From Aliidiomarina soli (lineage in GTDB: Bacteria > Pseudomonadota > Gammaproteobacteria > Enterobacterales > Alteromonadaceae), in NCBI RefSeq assembly GCF_003986975.1, contig NZ_PIPO01000001.1, positions 372,001-436,000 on the forward strand: 64,000 nucleotides of DNA, read 5' to 3'. The stretch's first letter is position 1; every line of letters begins with the position of its first letter. The notes below the pieces were generated by a model that did not search any database, was not told where the DNA came from, and saw only the letters and a program-made list of their open reading frames with translations. Below are positions 54,670 to 62,844 of the stretch, in pieces. The position numbers and the translations under genes were made by a program.

Positions 54670-55089
54670 ATGAAACAGAACATCGTTCATATTGCGTTAG
54701 TAGTAAAAGACTACGACGAAGCGATAGATTTTTATGTGAATAAGCTGAAATTTGAGCTTATTGAAGATAGTTATCAACCTGAAGAAGATAAACGCTGGGT
54801 GGTAGTTGCTCCGCCGAATTCACATGGGGCGACTTTGCTTCTCGCAAAGGCGTCAAAGCCACAGCAGCGTGACGTGGTGGGTAACCAGACGGGCGGACGA
54901 GTATTCCTATTTCTCAGTACTGATGACTTTTGGCGAGATTATGAATACATGAAATCCGTTGATATCAAATTCATTCGTGAACCGAAAAGTATGGAGTATG
55001 GCACAGTAGCTGTATTTGAGGATTTATATGGAAATCGTTGGGATTTATTGCAACTGAATCCCGATCATCCAATGGCGAAAAGGATTTAG
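54670..55089 (+). CDS. VOC-family protein
   Basis: A 139-residue glyoxalase-fold protein: NIVHIALVVKDYDEAIDFYVNKLKF opening and TVAVFEDLYGNRWDLLQLN closing, with His and Glu-type metal positions at the expected places. Preceded by AGGAAG. It is followed after 21 bases by the DinB-family gene, so the two may be co-transcribed. The 160 bases upstream hold no feature I can name. Confidence 0.85.
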   Translation: MKQNIVHIALVVKDYDEAIDFYVNKLKFELIEDSYQPEEDKRWVVVAPPNSHGATLLLAKASKPQQRDVVGNQTGGRVFLFLSTDDFWRDYEYMKSVDIKFIREPKSMEYGTVAVFEDLYGNRWDLLQLNPDHPMAKRI

Positions 55090-55110
55090 ATACTCGGGGG
55101 AGGAGGTTGA

Positions 55111-55641
55111 ATGGGGGCGCATCAAGAACAGTTTCGCGGGTTCGCGACATACAATCGCGAGTTCAATCAGTCGTTGTTGGGGCAAATTGAAAAGCTTAGC
55201 GATGAGCAACGCAAACGGGACATGGGTGCGTTCTTTGGCTCTATTCACAGTACACTGAATCATATTTTGCTGGCGGACAGGATTTGGCTGGGGCGTTTTG
55301 CTATCGCCTTTCCGCAGATGTCGTCGCTGAGTGGCGCGGCGCTGGTTCATGAATTCTCATCATTGAGGCAGGAACTGTGCAGTGACTTCTCCGAATTTCT
55401 CGTTCAGCGACAGGCTACTGACCAGGTCATTACGCAATGGGTTGAGGAGTTGTCAGACGAATTGCTTGCGCAAACCATGCGCTATAGCAATTCAAAGGGG
55501 CAACAGCGCGAACATCCTGCATGGTTGGCTGCTATCCATATGTTTAATCACCAAACCCATCATCGTGGCCAAATCACCACGCTGCTGAACCAACTTGGTT
55601 GCGACTCAGGTATCACTGATTACTTTGCTTACGTTAAGTAA
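55111..55641 (+). CDS. DinB-family metal-binding protein
   Basis: A 176-residue four-helix protein of the DinB/YfiT superfamily. Three metal-binding histidines are visible: in STLNHILLADRIWLGR and in HMFNHQTHHRGQITTLL. Such proteins act as thiol (bacillithiol, glutathione) transferases or stress proteins; the actual role is unknown. Ribosome site GGGGGAGGAGG upstream of the ATG. Confidence 0.88.
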   Translation: MGAHQEQFRGFATYNREFNQSLLGQIEKLSDEQRKRDMGAFFGSIHSTLNHILLADRIWLGRFAIAFPQMSSLSGAALVHEFSSLRQELCSDFSEFLVQRQATDQVITQWVEELSDELLAQTMRYSNSKGQQREHPAWLAAIHMFNHQTHHRGQITTLLNQLGCDSGITDYFAYVK

Positions 55642-55718
55642 TGTGAAAGGCGCTTTATAGCTACGTAGATAATTTTTCCGACACTGTCGAAGTCAGCTCC
55701 GTTTGTTCGACTAAAGAG

Positions 55719-55746
55719 AGACAGCGTATGCGGCTGTCTGCTTTTC
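55719..55746 (+). terminator. Possible terminator after dinB-like gene
   Basis: Perfect arms AGACAGC / GCTGTCT with a 7-base loop, followed by GCTTTTC. The T-run is short, and the hairpin lies only 23 bases before the next gene, so it could instead affect that gene's leader. Confidence 0.45.
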
Positions 55747-55768
55747 AAGATTACGGAGAAATCCCCCC

Positions 55769-56179
55769 ATGTCCCGAATGATTTTTGTGAATCTGCCTGT
55801 AACAGATCTCGCCGTGTCGATGAATTTCTACAAAGCTATCGGCTTCGAGAATAACCCCGACTTTACCGATGACACTGCCGCCTGCATGGTTTTGAGTGAG
55901 ACGCTCAATGTTATGTTACTGACCCATGCTAAATGGCGGACCTTCACTGACCGTCCTATTCCACCTGCTACCTCGAGCGAAGTGTTACTTGCCTTGTCGT
56001 GTGATAGCCGCGAAGCTGTTGATACGATGAACAACCTGGCTGCTGAAAATGGTGGCACAAAAGACATTAATCCCCCTCAGGATTATGGTTGGATGTACAG
56101 CCACAGCCTGGCGGATCCAGATGGTCATGTCTGGGAAGCTATGTGGATGGATCCGACCGGGATTCCTGAACGTGGTTAG
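55769..56179 (+). CDS. VOC-family protein (lactoylglutathione-lyase-like)
   Basis: A 136-residue glyoxalase-fold protein: MIFVNLPVTDLAVSMNFYKAIGF at the start and HSLADPDGHVWEAMWMDP at the end, typical of the PhnB/glyoxalase-like YurT/lactoylglutathione group. No closer function can be given. Its own hairpin-containing leader suggests separate expression. Confidence 0.86.
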   Translation: MSRMIFVNLPVTDLAVSMNFYKAIGFENNPDFTDDTAACMVLSETLNVMLLTHAKWRTFTDRPIPPATSSEVLLALSCDSREAVDTMNNLAAENGGTKDINPPQDYGWMYSHSLADPDGHVWEAMWMDPTGIPERG

Positions 56180-56205
56180 AAAGATCGGCTAAAAGGAGAA
56201 GCAAC

Positions 56206-56750
56206 GTGTCTGAATTTGTTATTACTACCTTTGACTGGGTGCCATCCTGTTGTATCTGGCGGAGCGAAGTACGGCTTTAATGCCTCGTGAGCCGCTAGGT
56301 CGTAATAAGGTGATCGAATGGTTATTCGCCGGACTCAACTCTGTCGAAATGGCAACGGTACCCTGGTCGTTTTTTATGTTTTCAGACGACCATGAAGCTA
56401 CACCCGGTCGTAAAATCCTGGATAACTTTCTGCAAAGTCGACTGCACCACATGGAGAAGGAATTGGCTAAGCGTGAATGGCTGGCCGACGACTTTTCAGT
56501 GGCTGATATTGTCATGGTCGACGCGCTGCGTCTGGTTGATCGATTCAATGGATTAGAGCAACACAGTGCGAGCCGTGAATACATTGCGCGAGCGACTGCT
56601 CGCCCCGCCTTTACTAAAGCTCACGCAGACCAGCTGGCGTTTTATGCAGCCGCGGATTTAAAATTCCAGTTTCATGCCTATGTAGGGAAAGGGGACCATG
56701 CCCGACTGACCTTTGAACGTATTGATGAAAGAAAGGTTGTGCAGCGGTAG
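56206..56750 (+). pseudogene. Glutathione S-transferase, internally deleted
   Basis: A GTG start with AAAGGAG upstream gives MSEFVITTFDWVP, the N-terminus of a GST subfamily, but this frame stops at 56280. Near 56242 the sequence jumps to a second frame reading AILLYLAERSTALMPREPLG, normally about 60-70 residues further on, and continues through NSVEMATVPW, WLADDFSVADIVMVDALRLVDRF and ATARPAFTKAHADQ to 56750. The glutathione-binding thioredoxin fold is thus mostly missing and the junction is out of frame. The C-terminal fragment might be translated from a TTG at 56250, but activity is unlikely. Confidence 0.85.
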
Positions 56751-56919
56751 GTGGTTGTAAAGACTATGAAAAACCTATCAAATCTCGCTTTAAAATCGTT
56801 AGCATATACACACCTTCACTGACCCCTTAAAGTATGTCGAGGGTGGTAGATTGTTTGCTTTCAGTGTGCCGCAGAGGCTTTTATGAGTTTTCACTATGGC
56901 TATTTTTGACAGGTAATAT

Positions 56920-58377
56920 ATGGAATTCAATAAATTTACAGGAGTAACAGAAGGGCCTGATAAGGATTTAAATTTTGCAATTAAGTCCGGAAGCAAAAAA
57001 ACGTTAAATGCCCTCGAGAAGTTGACCGGAAATCTTACCGCTTACGATACACCAGCAAAACACTCAATAGCGCTGCAGTTATTTTCCCTGGCAGCAAATG
57101 TCGACCTGGCGGATAAGAAGGCTAGTCAGGTGATAACAGCGATAGGGAAGTATTTTTTGAAGCTGTCAGAGTCTGCGATGAGCGCGGAGTTTATTGCCAA
57201 CGAGTGGCTGAACAGGCTACAGAGTGTAGATTATGCACAGCATAAAGAGTGCCAGGCAGCGTATCAGTGGATTCTTTTATTCAATCAAAGAGACGGCAGT
57301 AAGCGAACGCCGCACGAACTGGTGCGGGTATTCGAGCAGTCTCAAGATGCTTTAGCCGGTGTTTATCAAAAATTAACAGCCTCTTATTCTGTTGATGATC
57401 TGATTATCGATAACTCAGGTTCCCAGCCTGGCTATTATCTAATGGAAGCATTCTTAACCACTTACTTCTATCACTCACATACCTGTCATTCTGCCTATGA
57501 AACATGGGTGTTAGAGTGCGTTGAGAAAGATATGCGTTTTGGCAATGGACTGATTCTGGCGGTCTTACGACGTTCAGGTAATTATCCTGAAATTGCAGCG
57601 TATCTTATTGATGTATTTATACGCGCGACGCCTGATGATAACCATCCGGGCATGGTATGGCCGCTTTTTAATGAATTATTAAATGACGAAGACATGCCTG
57701 AGCGGATGCTGAAGCAGGTTGTTGCGCATGTAGAGCCAAAAATTAGCCAGTGGAGCGTGTTACAGAAAGACTATGCAGTGCGGTGTTTGTTTAGTATCGA
57801 TTGGCACGGGCCGGAGTCAGTCGCTAAATCATTGGCCCGTTCCAAAAGTACAACCAAGCTTGCGAAGCTGCTTGTAGCCGACGCTGATGGCGAGTCTATT
57901 CGTGCCTTGTCGGCGTTACTTGATACTGACCGAGGCCCCGCATTTAAGCTGCCGAGCGGAGGTGAAAATCAATTTGAAGATCTCAATATCAAATTGATGG
58001 TAATCGATGAGCTGATGTACCGGAAGAAATCCCTGGCACCTGCATTTAATCTACGAGAATTCGCTAAGAACTACGACCACAGCGTAATCTCGACAAACGG
58101 CTACGAGACCATACCTGAAGCACTGAGTTACATGAAAGGCCTGCAGATCCCAGAACATCTGCTGGCTGAAATCACGCAGTTAAGCTATGACCCTGCAAGA
58201 GACATCTATCATCAGTTGGTGCCTTTCTGGGATGGCGAAGACGACCGCTTTGCGGCGTCGTCGCTAGCTGATTTAGCTAAGTTAGAGAACATCCGCGAGA
58301 TTGAAGGATTTGATGAGCACTTGCTAAACACATGGTCAGATCTTATCCACAGCAAAGGTATTGTGCGACAGCGATGA
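56920..58377 (+). CDS. Uncharacterised protein with DUF6892-like C-terminal domain
   Basis: A 485-residue soluble, largely helical protein. Most of it I do not recognise; it resembles an alpha-solenoid (about 30-330). The last 135 residues (NIKLMVIDELMYRKKS ... IYHQLVPFWDGEDDRFAA) look like the DUF6892 domain. No signal sequence. The ribosome site is weak (AGG 8 bases upstream). The stop overlaps the start of the next gene by 4 bases. Role unknown; an immunity or defence-related role is conjecture. Confidence 0.7.
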   Translation: MEFNKFTGVTEGPDKDLNFAIKSGSKKTLNALEKLTGNLTAYDTPAKHSIALQLFSLAANVDLADKKASQVITAIGKYFLKLSESAMSAEFIANEWLNRLQSVDYAQHKECQAAYQWILLFNQRDGSKRTPHELVRVFEQSQDALAGVYQKLTASYSVDDLIIDNSGSQPGYYLMEAFLTTYFYHSHTCHSAYETWVLECVEKDMRFGNGLILAVLRRSGNYPEIAAYLIDVFIRATPDDNHPGMVWPLFNELLNDEDMPERMLKQVVAHVEPKISQWSVLQKDYAVRCLFSIDWHGPESVAKSLARSKSTTKLAKLLVADADGESIRALSALLDTDRGPAFKLPSGGENQFEDLNIKLMVIDELMYRKKSLAPAFNLREFAKNYDHSVISTNGYETIPEALSYMKGLQIPEHLLAEITQLSYDPARDIYHQLVPFWDGEDDRFAASSLADLAKLENIREIEGFDEHLLNTWSDLIHSKGIVRQR

Positions 58378-58820
58378 GTAAAGCGAACCATGAACCTGGC
58401 CCAAGAACCCAGTTTGGGGTTGGTAAATATCTGTCCATCGCTTTTTTAAGTGCTGCAACCGTCTTCCCTGTTTATATGGTGTTTTCTGCATTGATTGCGC
58501 TGGTATCGGGAGCTCGCGGCATCGATTTGCTGGAGATGTTTCTGGCGGGCTTTTACACCGGTTTTTATCCATTTTTTGTCGCTTTCGTTGTTGTGGTTGC
58601 TTATCTGATTCCCCTCTATTTGTCATTGGCAGAGAAAAATACTCGGCTTAGCACCCAAAAAACCGTGATATTTGTACTTGCCGGGGTCGGCCCATCATTA
58701 TTTGCACTGATGTTTCCAGAGTACGATTTGATAGCGCTTGCAAACATATTAATCGGATCTGCAACGGTCACCCTTACTACGTTTTATTTTTTGAATCAGC
58801 GACGCGCTAAGAGCTTTTAA
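58374..58820 (+). CDS. Small membrane protein of unknown function
   Basis: A 148-residue protein with four predicted membrane helices (about 22-44, 54-80, 92-112, 118-138) and charged ends (AEKNTRLSTQK between helices 2 and 3). I do not recognise a family. ATGA overlap with the DUF6892-like gene implies coupled translation and a linked function. Confidence 0.7.
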   Translation: MSKANHEPGPRTQFGVGKYLSIAFLSAATVFPVYMVFSALIALVSGARGIDLLEMFLAGFYTGFYPFFVAFVVVVAYLIPLYLSLAEKNTRLSTQKTVIFVLAGVGPSLFALMFPEYDLIALANILIGSATVTLTTFYFLNQRRAKSF

Positions 58821-58876
58821 GATTTACAGTCAAACGGCTCTATTAAAACGGTGAGAGAAAAAAGGAGAGAAATTAC

Positions 58877-59242
58877 ATGCGCGACTACTTGCCAGATTCG
58901 GCTAGCTATTTTGTCAACCAAGGTATGTATGACTTTTACCCCTGGAGGTTGCTGAATAGGGAGTCTCAATACGAGTATATAACGAAAGGGGTGGAGCCAG
59001 ACGGGAGTGGTAATGGCAAGGTGTATGTATTTGCTAAACGCGAGGATACTGCCGATTTTGCAGGCCTGGAAATAGTCGATAGCAAAATTACTGACCGGGT
59101 TATCTGCTTTCGTTCATTGTTCGCAGAGGGCGATTCAAAATCAAGCTGGAATATCGTCAGGGCAATACACGATGACGTATTTGCGTTCATAGCTAACCAT
59201 GTTGTAGCAGACATGAGAGCGCTGGTGCAAAGCTCGAAATGA
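58877..59242 (+). CDS. Small protein, possibly SUKH (SMI1/KNR4) fold
   Basis: A 121-residue soluble protein. The order DFYPWRLL, then KVYVFAKREDTADFAGLEIV and a final IHDDVFAFIANHVVADM helix resembles SUKH-superfamily proteins, where a YPW-type segment and FAxRxDxDDxAxF pattern recur; the DD is replaced by AD here. SUKH proteins are often toxin-immunity proteins. This is pattern recognition only. Strong ribosome site AAAGGAGAG upstream. Confidence 0.6.
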   Translation: MRDYLPDSASYFVNQGMYDFYPWRLLNRESQYEYITKGVEPDGSGNGKVYVFAKREDTADFAGLEIVDSKITDRVICFRSLFAEGDSKSSWNIVRAIHDDVFAFIANHVVADMRALVQSSK

Positions 59243-59275
59243 TGAGTCAGACGCGAACAACTGAAGGCGATGTTG

Positions 59276-59842
59276 ATGGTGTCACCAGCAGAGCATATAG
59301 CCTGGGCGGGTGTACTTCGCGAGGGCCATATGGGTGAATTCTTTCAGCTGAAAAATCAAATCAATGTACTGAGCCGGGCTGAATATGCCTATGATCGACT
59401 GACATCGCAGTTCGTTGAACACTATCTCAGCATCACCCAGGCAAGTTACAAAACTATACCCGACCTTGAAGTGCTTCACACATGGTTAAAGCATCTTAAC
59501 TTTGAGATTAGACCGGCATTGGTCGAGCATTGGCGTGCAGTTGCGAATCTTGCGGGGTTTGAATTAGGTGAGCTTGTCGAGGTGGATGGCACTAAGCTGT
59601 ATGCGGTCAAAGCGTCAGCGTACCCTGATTTGGATTACATAAGCTTTACCGGTTTTAATGCTAAAAAAGACGGTTCACCGGGTCGCTCAAGTGTGCATGC
59701 CAGCCTGTGGGAGAATAGCCGCGTAACCCGGTTTGATAAAAGAATGGATGAGGCCACGTTGACTCCCTATTTTTTTGAGGGCAGTAGCCGGTTACCACAG
59801 GTGAAAGATTTTCTACAAGCCGAGTTAGCGAAACTGACGTGA
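59276..59842 (+). CDS. Uncharacterised protein
   Basis: A 188-residue soluble protein that I do not recognise (MVSPAEHIAWAGVLREGHMG start; DFEI-like LNFEIRPALVEHW middle). It looks alpha/beta with a helical N-terminal half and a C-terminal part containing YISFTGFNAKKDGS. ATG at 59276 is favoured by AAGG 8 bases upstream; 59270 is an alternative. It follows the SUKH-like gene after 33 bases and may belong to the same unit. Confidence 0.62.
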   Translation: MVSPAEHIAWAGVLREGHMGEFFQLKNQINVLSRAEYAYDRLTSQFVEHYLSITQASYKTIPDLEVLHTWLKHLNFEIRPALVEHWRAVANLAGFELGELVEVDGTKLYAVKASAYPDLDYISFTGFNAKKDGSPGRSSVHASLWENSRVTRFDKRMDEATLTPYFFEGSSRLPQVKDFLQAELAKLT

Positions 59843-59945
59843 CACAGATGCTTACAATCTACCTCTGGGTTCTGCTTGCTGGTGAATGCCATCGGCGCTG
59901 CGATTTGCTAATTTATTGAAATCTGCCTTTACAATGAGCACCGCC

Positions 59946-61238
59946 ATGAAAGTCCATTGCTTATTTATTGTTGTTTTGACGTTCTTAACTATGTCACTAA
60001 CTATGCCGCAGACTTTGGCTAATACAATAAGTACCACGCTGAGTAAGTCTGAAGACGGGCGCTGGAGCGTAGAGTACCAGAGTGCTGAACCTATTTCGCA
60101 GCTGCAATTTAAACGCAGCCCCGATAACAGTCGGGCGCAACGATGGCAGTTACCTGAGCAGTTTGCCATCGCATATGAAGATGGTAAGGAAATGATCCGC
60201 CGCGATGACGGTGCGCCGTTCACGCAAGTGGAGGCTGAGCTTACTGCAACCTATATCACGCTCGACAAGGAGTACGCGCCATTCTCGCCGTTCAGTGATG
60301 GTGGTTTGTTGGTGTATTCAGGTCGTTTCTTTGTCTGTGCCGGGCACTGCGATACTACTCAGAATCAATGGCCGATGCGGGTTGAAGCGCCTATAACGAA
60401 CACTATCATTGTGCAGGGGCAGATTTATCAGGGCGAAGCGCAATGGACAGACAGCAATAGTGGTCACAATATCTATGTGGGGCCTGCAGAGCAGCGTTAT
60501 CAGGGCGAATTTGTCAGCATTATCGACGAAGGGTTGCCGCCATCGTTACGCGAGCTAATGGACAGCGCGCTACCTGAGTTTATGCGTTTTTACGCTGAAC
60601 ACTTAGCGGCGCCGGAAAGCATGCCTCAATTATTTGCTTCGTATAGCCCAACCAGCGACGGACGGTATGGTCATCAGGGCGGGGTGTTGCCAAACCAGGT
60701 TTTTATGCACTGGTACGGGTGGGTTGATGAGTCGGCAGTAAATCAAACGCTGTGGTTTTTCGCTCATGAAGCCGCGCATATCTTTCAGCAGCCTCACACA
60801 TTTAGCAGTGACGCCGCCTGGTTACACGAAGGCTCTGCTGAACTGTTTGCTGAGCTTGCACTGAATGATAAAGCATTACATAAAACGGCGCGGCCGAGTG
60901 CGATAGAAAATGCACAAGTTGCATGCGTTAACGGCCTTACCGAGGGCATCAGCTTTGATCAGACGCTAAAACAAAATTCTCGCCTGATGTACAGCTGCGG
61001 TCTGGTACTGTTTAATGCGATGCATAACGATCTTGTCGCGCAGGGTGAGGACATATTCTCGCTGTGGAATGCTTACGATGCGGCGGTAACTGGAGGCGAA
61101 CAGGCTTCTGAGACAACATTTATGAGTGTCGCTTCGCGACACTTGAGCGCCTTGCTATCCACCCAACTTAATAGCTTGTTGCAACCGGATAATTTGCATC
61201 CGGTTGACGTGATGGCGAATATCACAGGCTCAGAGTAG
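59946..61238 (+). CDS. Exported HExxH metallopeptidase-like protein
   Basis: A 430-residue secreted protein with a signal peptide (MKVHCLFIVVLTFLTM ... TLANT). The zinc-binding motif HEAAH (in FFAHEAAHIFQQ) is followed 20 residues later by LHEGSAELFAE, the third-ligand glutamate arrangement of gluzincins such as M1/M61 peptidases. The N-terminal half is beta-rich, as in M61 proteins. The start at 59946 gives a normal signal peptide; 59886 and 59934 are in-frame alternatives. Confidence 0.78.
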   Translation: MKVHCLFIVVLTFLTMSLTMPQTLANTISTTLSKSEDGRWSVEYQSAEPISQLQFKRSPDNSRAQRWQLPEQFAIAYEDGKEMIRRDDGAPFTQVEAELTATYITLDKEYAPFSPFSDGGLLVYSGRFFVCAGHCDTTQNQWPMRVEAPITNTIIVQGQIYQGEAQWTDSNSGHNIYVGPAEQRYQGEFVSIIDEGLPPSLRELMDSALPEFMRFYAEHLAAPESMPQLFASYSPTSDGRYGHQGGVLPNQVFMHWYGWVDESAVNQTLWFFAHEAAHIFQQPHTFSSDAAWLHEGSAELFAELALNDKALHKTARPSAIENAQVACVNGLTEGISFDQTLKQNSRLMYSCGLVLFNAMHNDLVAQGEDIFSLWNAYDAAVTGGEQASETTFMSVASRHLSALLSTQLNSLLQPDNLHPVDVMANITGSE

Positions 61239-61280
61239 GGCTGTAGTTTGCTCGCTAAAACAACAAATAACAGGTCATGT

Positions 61281-61724
61281 ATGGACAGGATTAACCTGCA
61301 AGCAAAAACTAAGGCCCTGCCCGGAGTGATTGAGTGCTACGCCGCTCAAAGTCCGCACACTCGGGCACGGGAAGCTCGCATTCATCGGCTGATGATTCCA
61401 TTGCAGTTGTTCGATTCAGGACTCGATTACGAAGAGCAGCCAGTAGACACGGTGTTGCTTTTCGATCATTACCTGCTGAAGCTGTCTGCTCCAGGCGAGC
61501 TTGGCGGCCTAAACCTGAGCCACGACTATTACCCGGATGCTGAGGCTTCTGTCTACCTTGGTAATGCACACAACAGGTGCGAGGTTGAAAGACTCGAACT
61601 AGAGCATATTCAAAGCAATGAGTTTAAGGTGTCAGGCGATCTGTTGATTGATTTTGAGAACGAAATGGTCGCCGAAAATGAGCGGTTTAGTTTTGTGACC
61701 ACTGCGGCTTATCAGGTAGCTTAA
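61281..61724 (+). CDS. Uncharacterised protein
   Basis: A 147-residue protein without signal or membrane segment and without a family I can name. It is acidic with ERLELEHIQSNEFKVSGDLLIDFEN, suggesting a mixed beta-sheet, near the C-terminus. The ATG at 61281 has CAGG upstream; the frame could begin at 61248. It follows the peptidase gene after 42 bases. Confidence 0.6.
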   Translation: MDRINLQAKTKALPGVIECYAAQSPHTRAREARIHRLMIPLQLFDSGLDYEEQPVDTVLLFDHYLLKLSAPGELGGLNLSHDYYPDAEASVYLGNAHNRCEVERLELEHIQSNEFKVSGDLLIDFENEMVAENERFSFVTTAAYQVA

Positions 61725-61794
61725 CCAGGCGCTGAAATCATCGATTCGGAAACTACAGGTTAAACGCATAGCTCCAACACGACATAAAAAAATT

Positions 61795-62691
61795 TTAACT
61801 TTCAGTGAGTTTGAACAGGTCTTCAGCCATTAAATCAATAAATACTCGTAGCTTAGGAGCCAGATACTTGCTCGAAGGCCATAGCATACGAAAAGCGCCT
61901 TCATGCTCGATATAATTATCTAAGATAGTGATTAACTCCCCTTTGGCTACAGCGTTGCGTACCATAAAGTCCGGCAAGCAAGCGATACCTAAACCCGCTA
62001 GGGCAACGTCGAACAATGCTTCAGATGTATTGCATACCATAGCCGCATTTGTCGCAGGATGATTCTTCGTGTCAACGTCCTTTAATGGCCAGACTTCATA
62101 TTTGCCTGTATTCGGGAACTTGTGTTGTAAACAAGCGTGATTAACCAAGTCGGCCGGGGTTTGCGGATGACCTTGCTGCTTTACATAATTTGGTGATGCC
62201 ACTAAGACTAAGCTGTATTTCCCAAGCACGCGAGACATTAGTCTCGAATCCGTTGGTTCTCCCGTACGGATAACGGCATCGAAACCTTCTTCAATGACAT
62301 CCACCATACGATCAGAGAAGTCTACATCCAGTTCAATCAAGGGATAACGATGCATAAATGCGGTAAGCGCCGGCATAACTAACCTATTGACCAGCGGCAG
62401 GCTTACACGTAGTTTTCCCTTAGGTTCTTTATGGACCTCTGACAACTCCAACTCAGCCGCTTCCACTTCGCATAATATACGGCGACCGCGTTCAAGAAAT
62501 AATTCTCCTTCCGCGGTCAAGGTGATACTGCGTGTACTTCGATGCAGCAAACGAACTCCCAGGTTAGCTTCTAACCTTGCGACACTTTTCCCTACCGCCG
62601 ATGAGGACACGCCGAGATTGCGGGCAGCTTCGGAGAAGCTGCGAGTCTCAGCGGCCTGCACAAAAAATGCAATACCGCTTAGTACACTCAT
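61795..62691 (-). CDS. LysR-family transcriptional regulator
   Basis: A 298-residue regulator: winged helix (IAFFVQAAETRSFSEAARNLGVSSSAVGKSVARLEANLG, 8-46) and a periplasmic-binding-fold effector domain (about 90-295, starting GKLRVSLPLVNRLVMPALTAFM). It is close to the group that controls adjacent transporters or oxidoreductases. It is divergent from the MFS gene across 153 bases, so that gene is its probable target. No clear T-N11-A box could be chosen. Confidence 0.92.
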   Translation of the reverse strand: MSVLSGIAFFVQAAETRSFSEAARNLGVSSSAVGKSVARLEANLGVRLLHRSTRSITLTAEGELFLERGRRILCEVEAAELELSEVHKEPKGKLRVSLPLVNRLVMPALTAFMHRYPLIELDVDFSDRMVDVIEEGFDAVIRTGEPTDSRLMSRVLGKYSLVLVASPNYVKQQGHPQTPADLVNHACLQHKFPNTGKYEVWPLKDVDTKNHPATNAAMVCNTSEALFDVALAGLGIACLPDFMVRNAVAKGELITILDNYIEHEGAFRMLWPSSKYLAPKLRVFIDLMAEDLFKLTES

Positions 62692-62844
62692 ATTCTTCCA
62701 ATTAAAGAATTTATGTCCGATATGTTTGGAAATTTAGCATTCTTGTCTTGTGTCTTCAATAAACCTAAAGTTGCCCTCTACTCTCATCAGCGTTGGCGGG
62801 GGCTACTGAATAAAGCGGCGCCGGCGCTTCAAGCGGACTTAATA

